A model generated the notes under the pieces. It was given only the letters and a program-made list of their open reading frames with translations, was not told the DNA's origin and made no database searches. This document shows, piece by piece, positions 37,945-46,598 of a DNA stretch of 64,000 nt. Position numbers and translations under genes: made by a program. The stretch lies in NCBI RefSeq assembly GCF_022662575.1, contig NZ_JALBFU010000001.1:1181810-1245809 (forward strand). Reading direction: 5' to 3'. The DNA comes from Luteimonas aquatica (GTDB lineage Bacteria > Pseudomonadota > Gammaproteobacteria > Xanthomonadales > Xanthomonadaceae). How positions within the stretch are numbered: position 1 is the first letter of the stretch; the number at the start of each line of letters is the position of its first letter.

Positions 37945-39201
37945 TCAGTGCCGGCCTTCCTCGGCCGCCACCGCGCCGGCGCGCGCCTGGGTGGCGGGGA
38001 GCACCGCCACGGGGCTGTCGGCCAGGCACTTCGCGTCGGGGAAGCCGTATTGCTCGCGCAGCGGCTTCGCGCAGGCCTCCAGGTCCAGCGCGGACTGCCC
38101 GGACGGATCGGCGACCGTGCACTGCCGGTCGTAGTCGCGCTGGTAGGCGTCGCGGCGCTTGACGAACTCGTCGCCGCAACGCCGCGCCAGGCGGATGCGG
38201 TCCAGGTCGTCCTGCACCGCGTTCTCGCCCGACAAACCATATTCCTTCAGCTCGGTCTCGCTCAGCAGGCGCAGGCTGCGGTTGGGCACCGTCATCATCA
38301 GGTCGGCCACCGCCACCGAGGCGCCGTTGCGTTCGAGATAGTCCTTCATCTCGCCGTAGACCTCGCGCAGCTCCTGGCTCAGCTCGGCGCGCGTGTTCGC
38401 CTTCGAGCCGACGCGGATCATGCGATGGATGCCGATGCGCCCGGCGATCCGGCGATCGTCGCCGGCGGCCAGCACCAGCACGCAGGCGCTGTGGCAGATC
38501 GCATCCTGGCGCACGCGGATCGTCCACTGCGATTCGGCGATGGCATCGCCCGCCGGCATCGCGTCCTCGACGCGGCCGCCGGTGGAGTCGATATCGAGGA
38601 TGCGGCGGCCGATGTGCAGGCGGTCGGCCATCGCCGACACGCGCTGCATCAGCGCGGTGAAGTCGCTGCCGATCTTGCCCTTGTAGCGCACGCGCACCAG
38701 GGCCTTTTCGCGGCAGGGCGCGACGGCCGCCGACACGCTCTTGAAATCGAGCTCGCTGAGCGCCCCGGGCAAGACAGGCGCCGCGGCCGCGGCGTCCGTC
38801 GTCGTGCCGGCGGCCGGCTCGCCCTGCCCGGCGGCCGAGGCCGAGGTACCGGCCTCCGCCTCGGGAGCGGCCGGCACGGGCGCGGCGGCTTCCCGGGGCA
38901 CCGGCCGCGGCGAGGCGGCGGGCGGTTCGATCACGATCTCGGGCGCGGGATCCTCGGCCTCGCAGCTGATCGACGCCTCGCCCGAGGTCACCCGGATCGG
39001 CGGCCAGTCGGTGCCCTTGAGCACGTCGACCTGCGCCGCCCTGGCCGGCTTGGCGTCGCTGCTGAGCGCGCCGCTGTCCTCGCCGCTGCTGGCCGGGACG
39101 GTCAGCGGCTTGGGCGCCGGTGGCGGAACGGGCGCCTGCTGCCGGCATGCGACGAGGCCGGCGCCGAGAAGCAGCGGGAACAGGATCCTGGACGTGCGCA
39201 A
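37945..39201 (-). CDS. ClpP/crotonase-fold lipoprotein (COG3904-like)
   Basis: A 418-residue protein starting at a TTG, the only usable start because an in-frame TAA lies 9 bases before it. Residues 1-19 are a lipoprotein signal (LFPLLLGAGLVAC, Cys19). A long Ala/Pro/Glu-rich, low-complexity region (about 30-150) follows. The core has ClpP-like features: IDSTGGRVEDAMPAGDAIAESQW (oxyanion Gly-Gly), ICHSACVLVLAAGDDRRIAGRIGIHR with Ser238 and His259 as the likely dyad. The C-terminal 130 residues have several Cys (RRCGDEF, RQCTVAD, EACAKP, AKCLADS), perhaps disulfides. Family members are periplasmic proteins of unknown role; proteolysis is inferred. Confidence 0.82.
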   Translation of the reverse strand: MRTSRILFPLLLGAGLVACRQQAPVPPPAPKPLTVPASSGEDSGALSSDAKPARAAQVDVLKGTDWPPIRVTSGEASISCEAEDPAPEIVIEPPAASPRPVPREAAAPVPAAPEAEAGTSASAAGQGEPAAGTTTDAAAAAPVLPGALSELDFKSVSAAVAPCREKALVRVRYKGKIGSDFTALMQRVSAMADRLHIGRRILDIDSTGGRVEDAMPAGDAIAESQWTIRVRQDAICHSACVLVLAAGDDRRIAGRIGIHRMIRVGSKANTRAELSQELREVYGEMKDYLERNGASVAVADLMMTVPNRSLRLLSETELKEYGLSGENAVQDDLDRIRLARRCGDEFVKRRDAYQRDYDRQCTVADPSGQSALDLEACAKPLREQYGFPDAKCLADSPVAVLPATQARAGAVAAEEGRH

Positions 39202-39421
39202 GCGGATTACCGTGGCGTGACGGCCCGGGCGGCCGTGAAGGGCGAAACATCAAGTGTAGGGGGAAGCTGCCGGCGCATTGCCAACCTCCGGTGAATCCGC
39301 CGTCACCGCCCGCGTGGCGGCGCTTGCGCGGACGCGGCGCGTTGCGCGACGCGTCGACGCGCGAACCGAAGTCATCGCACCGTCGGCAACGGCAACGGCG
39401 CGCGCTGCGCGCCGGCGCCGC

Positions 39422-39871
39422 TCATTCCTTCTTCTGCAGCCGGCTCGCGTGGCTGGCCGCCAGCTTCCAGCCGCCATCGCGGTAGACCCAGGTATCGGTG
39501 AACTGGAAATCGGCCGCGAAGGCATCGCCGCCGGAACTGCCCTTCACCGTGGTGATGCCGGTGACGATGGCCGCATCGCCGTACAGGCGGACATCCTGTC
39601 CGTGATTGCGGAACTCGCTGTAGAGCGGATCGCGCTTCTCGACCTCGGCGAGGTTCTGCGCCAGGTCGGTGACCGCGCCGCGCGAGTCGGTCAGGGTGAA
39701 GGTCGGATCCAGCGCCTCGCGCAGCGTCTTGGCGTCGCCCTGCTCGAAGGCGCGGCACAGGACGGCTTCCACGCGCAGGATCTCGGCCCTGTCCTGCGCC
39801 GCGTCGCGCGCCTGCGCGGCGGTCGCGGTCATGGCGAGTACGGCGACGAACATCGGCATCAACGGCTTCAT
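39422..39871 (-). CDS. Secreted NTF2-like (DUF4440) protein
   Basis: A 149-residue protein with a signal peptide (MKPLMPMFVAVLAMTATAAQARD). The mature part is an NTF2-like cone fold: RAEILRVEAVLCRAFEQGDAKTLREALDPTFTLTDSRGAVTDLAQNLAEV as the helical part and TDTWVYRDGGWKLAASHASRLQ as the closing strands, which is the DUF4440/SnoaL-like pattern. No catalytic residues are obvious. It stands alone; a similar fold is found in the protein at 51215-51808. Confidence 0.87.
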   Translation of the reverse strand: MKPLMPMFVAVLAMTATAAQARDAAQDRAEILRVEAVLCRAFEQGDAKTLREALDPTFTLTDSRGAVTDLAQNLAEVEKRDPLYSEFRNHGQDVRLYGDAAIVTGITTVKGSSGGDAFAADFQFTDTWVYRDGGWKLAASHASRLQKKE

Positions 39872-40003
39872 GGTCACTCCGGTCGGGATGGCGGCCTCGC
39901 GGACGGCCCGGCCGTCCGCACGAAGCGGCCATCTTAGAGGCTGGCCGGAGCGGATGCATGGGCCGCGGCGGCGCCCGCGGCCGCATCGCGCCATGCCTCC
40001 AAG

Positions 40004-41401
40004 CTAGGCCTTGGCGCGCCGCCTCGCGGCGGGCCTGGGCGCCCGCGCCGTCCGCTCCCCGGCCAGCAGTTGCGCCGCCAGTTCGCGCGCCGCGCTCCGC
40101 AGCTCGGGCACCGCGGTGATTTCCCACAGCCGGCCGCGCAGCAGCGGGCCGATGCAGTACAGGCCGGAGACGGCGCGCCCGGCCGCATCCTCCACCTCGT
40201 ACCGCGGCGTCGTTTCCAGCCCGAGCCCGAGCGCGTCGGCGCGCACCAGTCCGGATTCGCGCAGGTGCAGGACCAGCGGATGCGTGGTGCGGGCGATGTC
40301 GGTGTCCAGGCCGGTCGCGCGGATCAGATAGTCGTAGCGTTCGCTGTTCATCCGCGTCTGGCCGCGATCGCGGATCAGCGTGTCGACGCCCTCGCCGTCG
40401 GTGGACAGGCCGGCACGCAGCAGGCGTCCCGCGCGCACCTGCAGCTGGCCGCTCACCTGCAGCTCGTCGAGCTCGGCCGACACCTGCGGCGCGAGGCGAT
40501 GGCGGAAGATCTCCCAGTACGAGCGCACGTGGCGCACGAAGCGGCCGCGCTGCGCCGGCGGCAGCTGCTGCCAGAACGCCTGCGTATGCGGCCGCAGCGC
40601 ATCGATCACGCTGCGCCAGTCCGGCACCACCGGCGCCAGCGAACGGATCGCGCGCAGCAGCTGGCCGACCTCGCGCGCGGCCAGCGCGCGCAGCACGTGC
40701 GGCGGAAGCTCGATGGCGGGACTCGGCTCGGGCAGATGCGGCTGCGGCAGGCGGCCGTGACGCGACAGCGCCGTGATCGGCCCGCGATGCCCGCGACGGC
40801 GCAGGGTCGCCGCCACGTCGGCCATGGTCAGGCCGGTGCCCACGATCAGCAGCCGCGCCGAGGACGGGATGCGGTCGAGGGCCCCGTCCTGCCACGGCCA
40901 GCCGATGTAGCGCGCATGCGCCGCCAGGCGCGGCCCGACGCCGGCCAGCCGCTGCGGCGGCAGCGCGCCCAGCGCGAGCACGACGCGATCGCTGAAGAAA
41001 TCGCTGCCGTCGGCCAGGTGGACGCGGAAGCCGCCCGGCTGCCGCTCGATCATGATCGCCTCGTATTCCAGGCAGGTCAGGTTCGAGGACAGCGCCTGCA
41101 CCGACTGCAGGCGGTCCTGCAGATACTCGCCGTAGGCCAGCCGCGGCAGGAAGCTGTCGCGTCCGCGCTCGGTGAGATTGAGCCAGTCGGCGAATTCGCC
41201 CGGATTGTCCGCGCTCGCGCCCAGCTGCCGCGCGCGCACGTTGAGCAGGTGTTCCGGACGCGCCTCGCCGTAGGCGACGCCGCGCGAGAAGGTGCTGCCG
41301 ACGCCCACCAGGCAGACATCCAGGTCGGAGTCGTCGGGCGTGGCCAGTTCGGTGGCGAGCGCGGTTCCGCTGAAACCGGCGCCGATGATGCTGATGCGCA
41401 T
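40004..41401 (-). CDS. FAD/NAD(P)-binding oxidoreductase
   Basis: A 465-residue protein of the NAD_binding_9/HpyO-like group. The dinucleotide-binding motif MRISIIGAGFSGTALATELA opens the protein. YGEARPEHLLNVRARQLGASADNPGEFADWL is the signature of the family, and a second dinucleotide motif (LLIVGTGLTMADVAATLRRRGHRGPITALSRHG) lies mid-protein. ATG 41401 gives the usual Gly motif close to the N-terminus. The C-terminal tail is Arg/Ala-rich. The substrate is unknown; family members have been linked to N-hydroxylation or urate oxidation but this cannot be assigned. A single gene with a 214-base upstream gap. Confidence 0.9.
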   Translation of the reverse strand: MRISIIGAGFSGTALATELATPDDSDLDVCLVGVGSTFSRGVAYGEARPEHLLNVRARQLGASADNPGEFADWLNLTERGRDSFLPRLAYGEYLQDRLQSVQALSSNLTCLEYEAIMIERQPGGFRVHLADGSDFFSDRVVLALGALPPQRLAGVGPRLAAHARYIGWPWQDGALDRIPSSARLLIVGTGLTMADVAATLRRRGHRGPITALSRHGRLPQPHLPEPSPAIELPPHVLRALAAREVGQLLRAIRSLAPVVPDWRSVIDALRPHTQAFWQQLPPAQRGRFVRHVRSYWEIFRHRLAPQVSAELDELQVSGQLQVRAGRLLRAGLSTDGEGVDTLIRDRGQTRMNSERYDYLIRATGLDTDIARTTHPLVLHLRESGLVRADALGLGLETTPRYEVEDAAGRAVSGLYCIGPLLRGRLWEITAVPELRSAARELAAQLLAGERTARAPRPAARRRAKA

Positions 41402-41615
41402 GACGGACTCCTGCTTGAAGTGGCGCAACTTGTAGCAGGGCCCGACACGCGGCTTTGTAAAAAGCCGGTTAGCGCGATGCGCCGCGCGTCGCGCATTGGC
41501 GCAGGCGCGCCTGTAACGCGATGTAACTTCCGGATTCCGAACGCGCGCGTGCGCGTTTCCGGCGATATGACGAAGGGTTATCTTCAGATGCGAAACGCGG
41601 CGCGGCGCGCCGGAA

Positions 41616-42596
41616 TCAGGCGATCGGCAGCGATTGTTTTGCCCTGCACAAATCGTCGTGCCATTCCCGCACCGCTTCCGCCTTGGCGTCGATCCTGCCG
41701 CTGCCCGCCTCGCCCAGCGCGCTGCAGGCCGCGTAGCCCGCGCTGGCCAGTTCGTACTGCCGCACCCAGCGCTGCCGAAGCGCCAGGCCTTCCGGCCTCA
41801 CCGGCCAGACGCCGGGCCGCGGGCGCAGATGCGCGGCCATGCCGATGCGCCACGGCTTGGGCGTCACCCGCGCGCGGAAGCAATGCTGGCGCCGGCACAT
41901 GCGCGCATACACCGGATCGACGCCGAGTGCGTCGAAGCACGCGCGCACCGCTTCTTCGCGCGGATCGAACAGGCGATGCAGGACCAGGACCCGCCAGCCC
42001 GCGGGCGTCCGGTACGTGCCGACGTGCCAGTCCGGATGCGCGCGCAAGAACGCCTGCAGCCGCCGTTGCGCGCGGCGCTCCGGACCACCTGCCCTCGCCC
42101 ACAGATAGCGCTGCACGCGTCCGGCCACCCACGCCCCGCACAGCAGCGCGATCGCCGCACCGGCCACCGCCACCTTGGTCGATTGCGCGAGCAGGCCCGC
42201 GATCGTCGCAAGCGCCAGCAGCGACAGGAAACTCGATGCGTAGAGCCGCCGCCCGGGTCCGGGGTCGGCGAAATCGATATCGACGAACAGCACGTCGGGC
42301 GTGTTCAGGCACAGCGCGCCGTAGCTGTTGCGGCTGAGCACGGCATCGCCGCGCCGATCGACGACCTCCTCGCGGATTGGCACGCCCTCGGCACCGTTGT
42401 AGGGAAGCTTCGGGTCGTGCCTGGGCAGGCGCTCGCCGGCCAGGATGCGGCGCATGGCTTCTTCCGCGCGCACGCCGGCATGCGCCTGCGCGGTCGCCTG
42501 GCTGTCGTCGGACCATCCGAACCGGCGCACCGTGACCTGCCGGCCGCCGCTGCGATGCCGCCGCCGGGCCTCGGCCCAGTACCGCGGAACTATCAT
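41616..42596 (-). CDS. Unrecognised membrane protein with DxD motif
   Basis: A 326-residue protein I do not recognise by family. An N-terminal basic region (RRRHRSGGRQVTVRRFGWSDDSQATAQAHA) precedes a DVLFVDIDF strand with Asp106-x-Asp108. Two hydrophobic segments follow (ASSFLSLLALATIAGLLA, VAVAGAAIALLCGAWVAG), then DWHVGTYRTPAGWRVLVLHRLFD, ACFDALGVDPVYARMCRRQHCFRARVTPKPWR. The combination of DxD, a TPxGWxV strand and Cys-x(4)-Cys with RxRxTPKPxR resembles the core of archaeo-eukaryotic primase/PrimPol folds, split by a membrane insertion. This is an inference from motif order only. The gene is single and followed by a 214-base gap. Confidence 0.65.
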   Translation of the reverse strand: MIVPRYWAEARRRHRSGGRQVTVRRFGWSDDSQATAQAHAGVRAEEAMRRILAGERLPRHDPKLPYNGAEGVPIREEVVDRRGDAVLSRNSYGALCLNTPDVLFVDIDFADPGPGRRLYASSFLSLLALATIAGLLAQSTKVAVAGAAIALLCGAWVAGRVQRYLWARAGGPERRAQRRLQAFLRAHPDWHVGTYRTPAGWRVLVLHRLFDPREEAVRACFDALGVDPVYARMCRRQHCFRARVTPKPWRIGMAAHLRPRPGVWPVRPEGLALRQRWVRQYELASAGYAACSALGEAGSGRIDAKAEAVREWHDDLCRAKQSLPIA

Positions 42597-42654
42597 GCGT
42601 CCCCCTTCGCTTCGCCATCGCCACGCCCGTGCAACGGGGGCGGCGCATGTCCGC

Positions 42655-43371
42655 CTAGTCTACAGGCGCCCCCGCATGGGCGTCCGCCGCGGGACGCGAC
42701 AGCGCCCAGAAGCCGATGTCGCGGCGATGCCGGAAACCGATGCGCGCGTACAGCTGCTCGGCCCGCGGGTTCTCGTGGCTCACGTGCAGGAACGGCAGGC
42801 GTCCCGCCGCGAGGTTGGCGTTGCACAGCATCGCGGTGAGGCGGCGCGCGTAGCCGCGGCCGTTGAAGTCCGGATGCGTGCAGATCGCGCTGACCTCCTG
42901 CAGGGCGTCCATGCCCAGCCGCTCCCCGGCCATGGCCGCCAGGCAGCCGTCGCGGTAGATGCCGACATAGCGTCCCATCTCGATCGTGCGCGCCCGGAAA
43001 TAATGCGGGTAGACCCGCGCGGTCAGTGCCAGCACGTCGGCGCGGTGCGCCGGCGTTTCCAGGGCGGCGATCTCCGGCCCGTCGACCGCCGCGATCGCCG
43101 CGGGGCAGACCATCTGCGCCAGCGGCCGCAGCACTTCCAGCCGCCATCCCGCCGGCGGCCGCGCCGGCGCCACGCCGAGCAGGTAGACACGCTCCCCCGG
43201 CGCGACCAGCGCGGCCAGGTCGGCATCGCCCGCCGCCCGCGCGTGCGCGATCCCGAGGAACGGGGCGAAGTCGGCGGAATAGCGCGCGGCCTCGCCCGCG
43301 CGCTGCGCGATCCCGGCATGGCGGGTGCGCAGCGAGGACCAGAACGGGTTGTCGAGCTCCGATTCGGACAT
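42655..43371 (-). CDS. GNAT family N-acetyltransferase (FR47-like)
   Basis: A 238-residue protein. The N-terminal half (ALVAPGERVYLLGVAP, LEVLRPLAQMVC) is a divergent GNAT-like module, and the C-terminal half has the acetyl-CoA motif SAICTHPDFNGRGYARRLTAMLCNANLAAGRLPFLHVSHENPRAEQLYARIGFRHRRDIGFW, which is the FR47-like pattern (QxxGxG/A variant NGRGYA). The acceptor is unknown; amino acid-like substrates are common in this branch. It is divergent from the YdeI-type gene (119 bases between). The start ATG at 43371 begins the first conserved helix. Confidence 0.87.
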   Translation of the reverse strand: MSESELDNPFWSSLRTRHAGIAQRAGEAARYSADFAPFLGIAHARAAGDADLAALVAPGERVYLLGVAPARPPAGWRLEVLRPLAQMVCPAAIAAVDGPEIAALETPAHRADVLALTARVYPHYFRARTIEMGRYVGIYRDGCLAAMAGERLGMDALQEVSAICTHPDFNGRGYARRLTAMLCNANLAAGRLPFLHVSHENPRAEQLYARIGFRHRRDIGFWALSRPAADAHAGAPVD

Positions 43372-43490
43372 GGCCGGCCAGGCATGGCGGAACGGCGAAT
43401 TCTAAAGCGCCGCCGGCATTGCGGCGGCGCATCGGCGGGCCCGCGCGCAGGCCGTAGAATCCGCCCGGTTCCGCCACCGAGGAAATCGCG

Positions 43491-44102
43491 ATGCCCGCCC
43501 GCGACGACAGGATCGATGCCTACATCGCCAAGTCGGCCGAGTTCGCCAAGCCGATCCTGGCGCATCTGCGCGCCCTCGTCCACGAGGCCTGTCCCGGCGT
43601 GGAGGAGACCATCAAGTGGGGCATGCCGCATTTCACCCGCAACGGCAGGATCCTCGCCGGCATGTCCGCCTTCAAGCAGCACGCCGCCTTCGCCGTGCCG
43701 ATGGCCGCTGCGGCCGGCGGGAGCGCCGGCAAGCGCGGCGAGGCGATGGGCGACTACGGGCGGATCACCGCGCTCTCCGACCTGCCGTCCAGGCGCGCGC
43801 TGATCGCGCAACTCCAGCGCGCGGCCCGGGCCATCGACGCCGGCGAGAAGCGCCCGCGCGGCAGGCGCGACATACCCAAGCCGCCCGTGGAGATTCCCGA
43901 GGCCCTCACCCTGGCCCTGTCGAAGAACGCCGCGGCCCGATCCCACTTCGCCGGGTTCGCGCCGAGCAAGCGCCGCGACTATGCCGAATGGATCGCCGAG
44001 GCCAAGCAGGAGCAGACCCGCGCGCGGCGCATCGCCCAGGCCATGGAATGGATCGCCGATGGCAAGTCGCGCAACTGGAAGTACGAAAAGCCCTCCGGCT
44101 AG
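43491..44102 (+). CDS. YdeI/OmpD-associated family protein (DUF1801)
   Basis: A 203-residue protein. Residues 1-110 form the DUF1801/YdhG-like module (IDAYIAKSAEFAKPILAHLRALVHEACPGVEETIKWGMPHFTRNGRILAGMSAFKQHAAF), and residues about 130-200 carry the OmdA-like helical module (PEALTLALSKNAAARSHFAGFAPSKRRDYAEWIAEAKQEQTRARRIAQAMEWIADGKSRNWKY). That exact pairing is the YdeI family, linked to polymyxin resistance and stress in enteric bacteria, but the mechanism is not known. It is a single gene, followed after 83 bases by an unknown protein on the same strand. Confidence 0.9.
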   Translation: MPARDDRIDAYIAKSAEFAKPILAHLRALVHEACPGVEETIKWGMPHFTRNGRILAGMSAFKQHAAFAVPMAAAAGGSAGKRGEAMGDYGRITALSDLPSRRALIAQLQRAARAIDAGEKRPRGRRDIPKPPVEIPEALTLALSKNAAARSHFAGFAPSKRRDYAEWIAEAKQEQTRARRIAQAMEWIADGKSRNWKYEKPSG

Positions 44103-44185
44103 GCCGCGTCCGGCTAATCCGCGCCATCCTCCACCAACGCCTCCCCGACCGACCGCGACCCGCGCTTTCCGAAGGACATCCCCGC

Positions 44186-44857
44186 ATGGACCCGAAACTC
44201 ACCGCCGCCCTCGTTGGCGTGGTCGCCGGCTGGTTGCTGGCGCAGCTGTCGACGAGTCTTCGCACCTGGCACGACCGGCGCCGTACGCGCAAGGCGCTCA
44301 ACGACGAACTGCTGGAGATCTCCGACGAACTCGACCGCTGGTGGCAGTCCTATGCGCGAACGCTGCAGATCAGCACGCTCAAGGGCTTCGACTCGTCGAC
44401 GCCGCTGCCCCTCACCCACCACATCTTCAACAACCATTACCGGGACGCCGCGATCGGCATGAACCGCCATCAGCGACGCGCGATGCAGCTGACGCACTCC
44501 TACATCGATGCGCTCAACGACAGGAACCGCGAATTCACCGAGAAACTGATCCAACTGCGCGACAAGGCCCGGTCCGACAAGAAGATCACGGCGACGGAGG
44601 CGGAGGGCTACGGCGATTCCATCAAAACCCTCCTGCGCATGGTCGGCCAGGCGAAATGGCATGTCCGGCACTATCTCGAGCACCCCGTGTTTCCGGAACT
44701 CGCGCCCAACACGCCGACACACAAGGCCTACCTCAAGCATACGGTCTCGGTGGACGAGGAGATAAAGCGCATCGAGGAATCGTCCAGGAACATCCCGCTC
44801 GAGAAGTTCAACCGGATCTACGATCCGGCCGACTTCGACGCGATTCCCGACGAATGA
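44186..44857 (+). CDS. Hypothetical membrane-anchored protein
   Basis: A 223-residue protein I do not recognise. One N-terminal membrane segment (LTAALVGVVAGWLLAQL) is followed by a highly charged, helical cytoplasmic or periplasmic domain (TWHDRRRTRKALNDELLEISDELDRWWQSYARTL). Three Trp/His-rich spots (RWWQSYA, QAKWHVRHYLEHP) occur. The start has GAAGGA about 11 bases upstream. Codon use is less GC-biased (AAAACC, TACATC, ACACAC) than in neighbours. A coiled-coil propensity in DELLEISDELDRWW and EEIKRIEESSRNIP suggests oligomerisation. Could be a laterally acquired gene; no function can be assigned. Confidence 0.7.
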   Translation: MDPKLTAALVGVVAGWLLAQLSTSLRTWHDRRRTRKALNDELLEISDELDRWWQSYARTLQISTLKGFDSSTPLPLTHHIFNNHYRDAAIGMNRHQRRAMQLTHSYIDALNDRNREFTEKLIQLRDKARSDKKITATEAEGYGDSIKTLLRMVGQAKWHVRHYLEHPVFPELAPNTPTHKAYLKHTVSVDEEIKRIEESSRNIPLEKFNRIYDPADFDAIPDE

Positions 44858-44918
44858 CATGGCGCCCCTTCGGGGGCGCGGCTTCCCTCAGGTGAGGCTT
44901 CTCTCAGGCGCTGTTCCC

Positions 44919-46373
44919 TCAGGCGCGGATCGGCGGCCGGCGATCGATCCAGGGCTGCGCCTGTTCCAGCTGGGTCGCCAGCTGCAGCAAGGTGCGCTCC
45001 TCGCCCGGGCGTCCGACGATCTGCACGCCGACCGGCAGGCCGTCGTCGGTCCAGTGCAGCGGCAGCGACATCGCCGGCTGGCCGGAGATGTTGAACGGGA
45101 ACAGGAACACGCCGTCCGACCAGAGCGCGTTGTAGGCGTCGTAGTCGGTCATGTCCATGTCCCAATGACCGTGCGGCCGCGGCGGATGCGTCAGCGTCGG
45201 CGTCAGGTAGACATCGAACGGCATCAGCTCCGTCACCAGCGCCCGGCCGATTTGCCGCAGGGCTTCGATGTCGGCGGCATGGCGCACCCCGGACAGGCTG
45301 CGCCCGCGCTCGATGCACGCCCAGGTCAGCGGTTCGACGTCCGCCGCCGTCACCGGCCTGCCGACCAGTGGCGCGAGCGACTCGAACATGCTCGCGGTCT
45401 GCACGGCGGCCATGCCGGTGTAGGCCATCCAGGCGGCGTCGGCGTCGAAGGCGGACAGCTCGTGCGCCTCGACGTGGTGTCCCAGGCGTTCCAGCAGCCG
45501 CGCGGCGTTGCGCATCGCCGCCTGCACCTCCGGATGGAAGGCTTCGCCCTGCGGCGTGGCGCCGGCGAAGCCGATGCGCAGGCGCCCGGGCGCGCGCGAC
45601 GACGCCGCGAGCCAGTTGTCCTGCGGAGGCGCGGCGCTGTAAGGATCGCCGGGCAGGCTGCCGCCGCCCATCGCGTCGAGGTAGGCGGCCGTGTCGCGCA
45701 CCGTGAGCGAATTGCACAGCGCATAGGTGCCGCCGTACCAGGGATCGGCCACGAACGGCGCGTAGCTGATGCGTCCGCGCGAGGGCTTCAGCCCGACCAG
45801 GCCGTTGTTGGATGCCGGCACGCGGATCGAACCGGCGCCGTCGGTGGCATCCGCCAGCGGCACGATGCGCGCGGCCACCGCCGCCGCCGAGCCGCCGCTG
45901 GAACCGCCGGCGCTGACGTCCTCGCGCCAGGGATTGCGGGTGCGCCCGGTCAGCTTCGGCTCGGTGGCGATGCTCCAGCCGTTCTCCGGCACGTTGGTCT
46001 TGCCGAGCAGCGCGAAGCCGGCGCGCTTGATGCGCCGCGCCGTCTCGCTGTCGGCGGGCGCCACCAGCGGCCGCAGGTAGGCGCAGGTATTGGCCGTGGG
46101 CAATCCGGCCCAGGGCGTGAACGCGTCCTTGAGCAGGAACGGCACGCCCGCGAACGGCGCGTCCCTGTCCGCCGGTTCGGCCGCCGCGCGCCGCGCGATG
46201 TCGTAGGTTTTCAGGATCACGGCGTTGAGCTCGGGATTGACCCGCTCGATGCGCGCGATGGCGATCTCGACGACCTCGGCCGCGGAAACCTCGCCGCTGC
46301 GGATCCACTGCGCGAGGCCGAGCGCGTCGCGGGAGGCATAGCCTTCCGCCAGGTCGTGGGTGATCTGCGACAT
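44919..46373 (-). CDS. Amidase (amidase signature family)
   Basis: A 484-residue amidase signature enzyme. Catalytic residues: Lys82 (FLLKDAF), cis-Ser158 (SAGGSSGGS) and nucleophile Ser182 (DGAGSIRVPAS); the usual GGS before the nucleophile is GAGS here. Start ATG 46373 begins MSQITHDLAEGYASRDALGLAQWI, a good N-terminus, and an upstream in-frame extension looks non-coding. There is no signal peptide. The substrate cannot be told; members include fatty-acid amide and aryl amide hydrolases and 6-aminohexanoate hydrolase. It lies downstream of hutU (same strand) but a terminator separates them. Confidence 0.9.
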   Translation of the reverse strand: MSQITHDLAEGYASRDALGLAQWIRSGEVSAAEVVEIAIARIERVNPELNAVILKTYDIARRAAAEPADRDAPFAGVPFLLKDAFTPWAGLPTANTCAYLRPLVAPADSETARRIKRAGFALLGKTNVPENGWSIATEPKLTGRTRNPWREDVSAGGSSGGSAAAVAARIVPLADATDGAGSIRVPASNNGLVGLKPSRGRISYAPFVADPWYGGTYALCNSLTVRDTAAYLDAMGGGSLPGDPYSAAPPQDNWLAASSRAPGRLRIGFAGATPQGEAFHPEVQAAMRNAARLLERLGHHVEAHELSAFDADAAWMAYTGMAAVQTASMFESLAPLVGRPVTAADVEPLTWACIERGRSLSGVRHAADIEALRQIGRALVTELMPFDVYLTPTLTHPPRPHGHWDMDMTDYDAYNALWSDGVFLFPFNISGQPAMSLPLHWTDDGLPVGVQIVGRPGEERTLLQLATQLEQAQPWIDRRPPIRA

Positions 46374-46483
46374 GTTGCGGCGCCTCCCGGCTGGACGTGG
46401 GCGGGTTCGAGGGCACGGACCGGCGGTGCCGAAACCTCCGGCACTCGCCGGGCGCTTCACGAATCCCGGATGCACGGCATCCT

Positions 46484-46505
46484 AAAACCTGAAGCGCTCT
46501 TCAGG
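46484..46505 (-). terminator. Rho-independent terminator after hutU
   Basis: On the minus strand a 7-base stem CCTGAAG/CTTCAGG (46499-46505 with 46488-46494) is followed by TTTTAGG. It lies about 95 bases past the hutU stop and before the amidase gene, so it likely ends the hutU transcript. Confidence 0.65.
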
Positions 46506-46516
46506 TCCAGCGATCG

Positions 46517-46537
46517 GCCGGAACGATGCGTTCCGGC
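46517..46537. repeat. Perfect hairpin with a 3-base loop
   Basis: GCCGGAACG, loop ATG, CGTTCCGGC: a perfect 9-base stem in the gap after hutU, just before the terminator stem at 46488-46505. Such perfect stems with 3-base loops recur at 13840 and 61684-61797. Confidence 0.5.
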
Positions 46538-46598
46538 ATGAGACGGGAAACCCTCCCTGCGCTGCGCGCGCAGGCGGAATCGCCGGCGCTTGCGCGGC

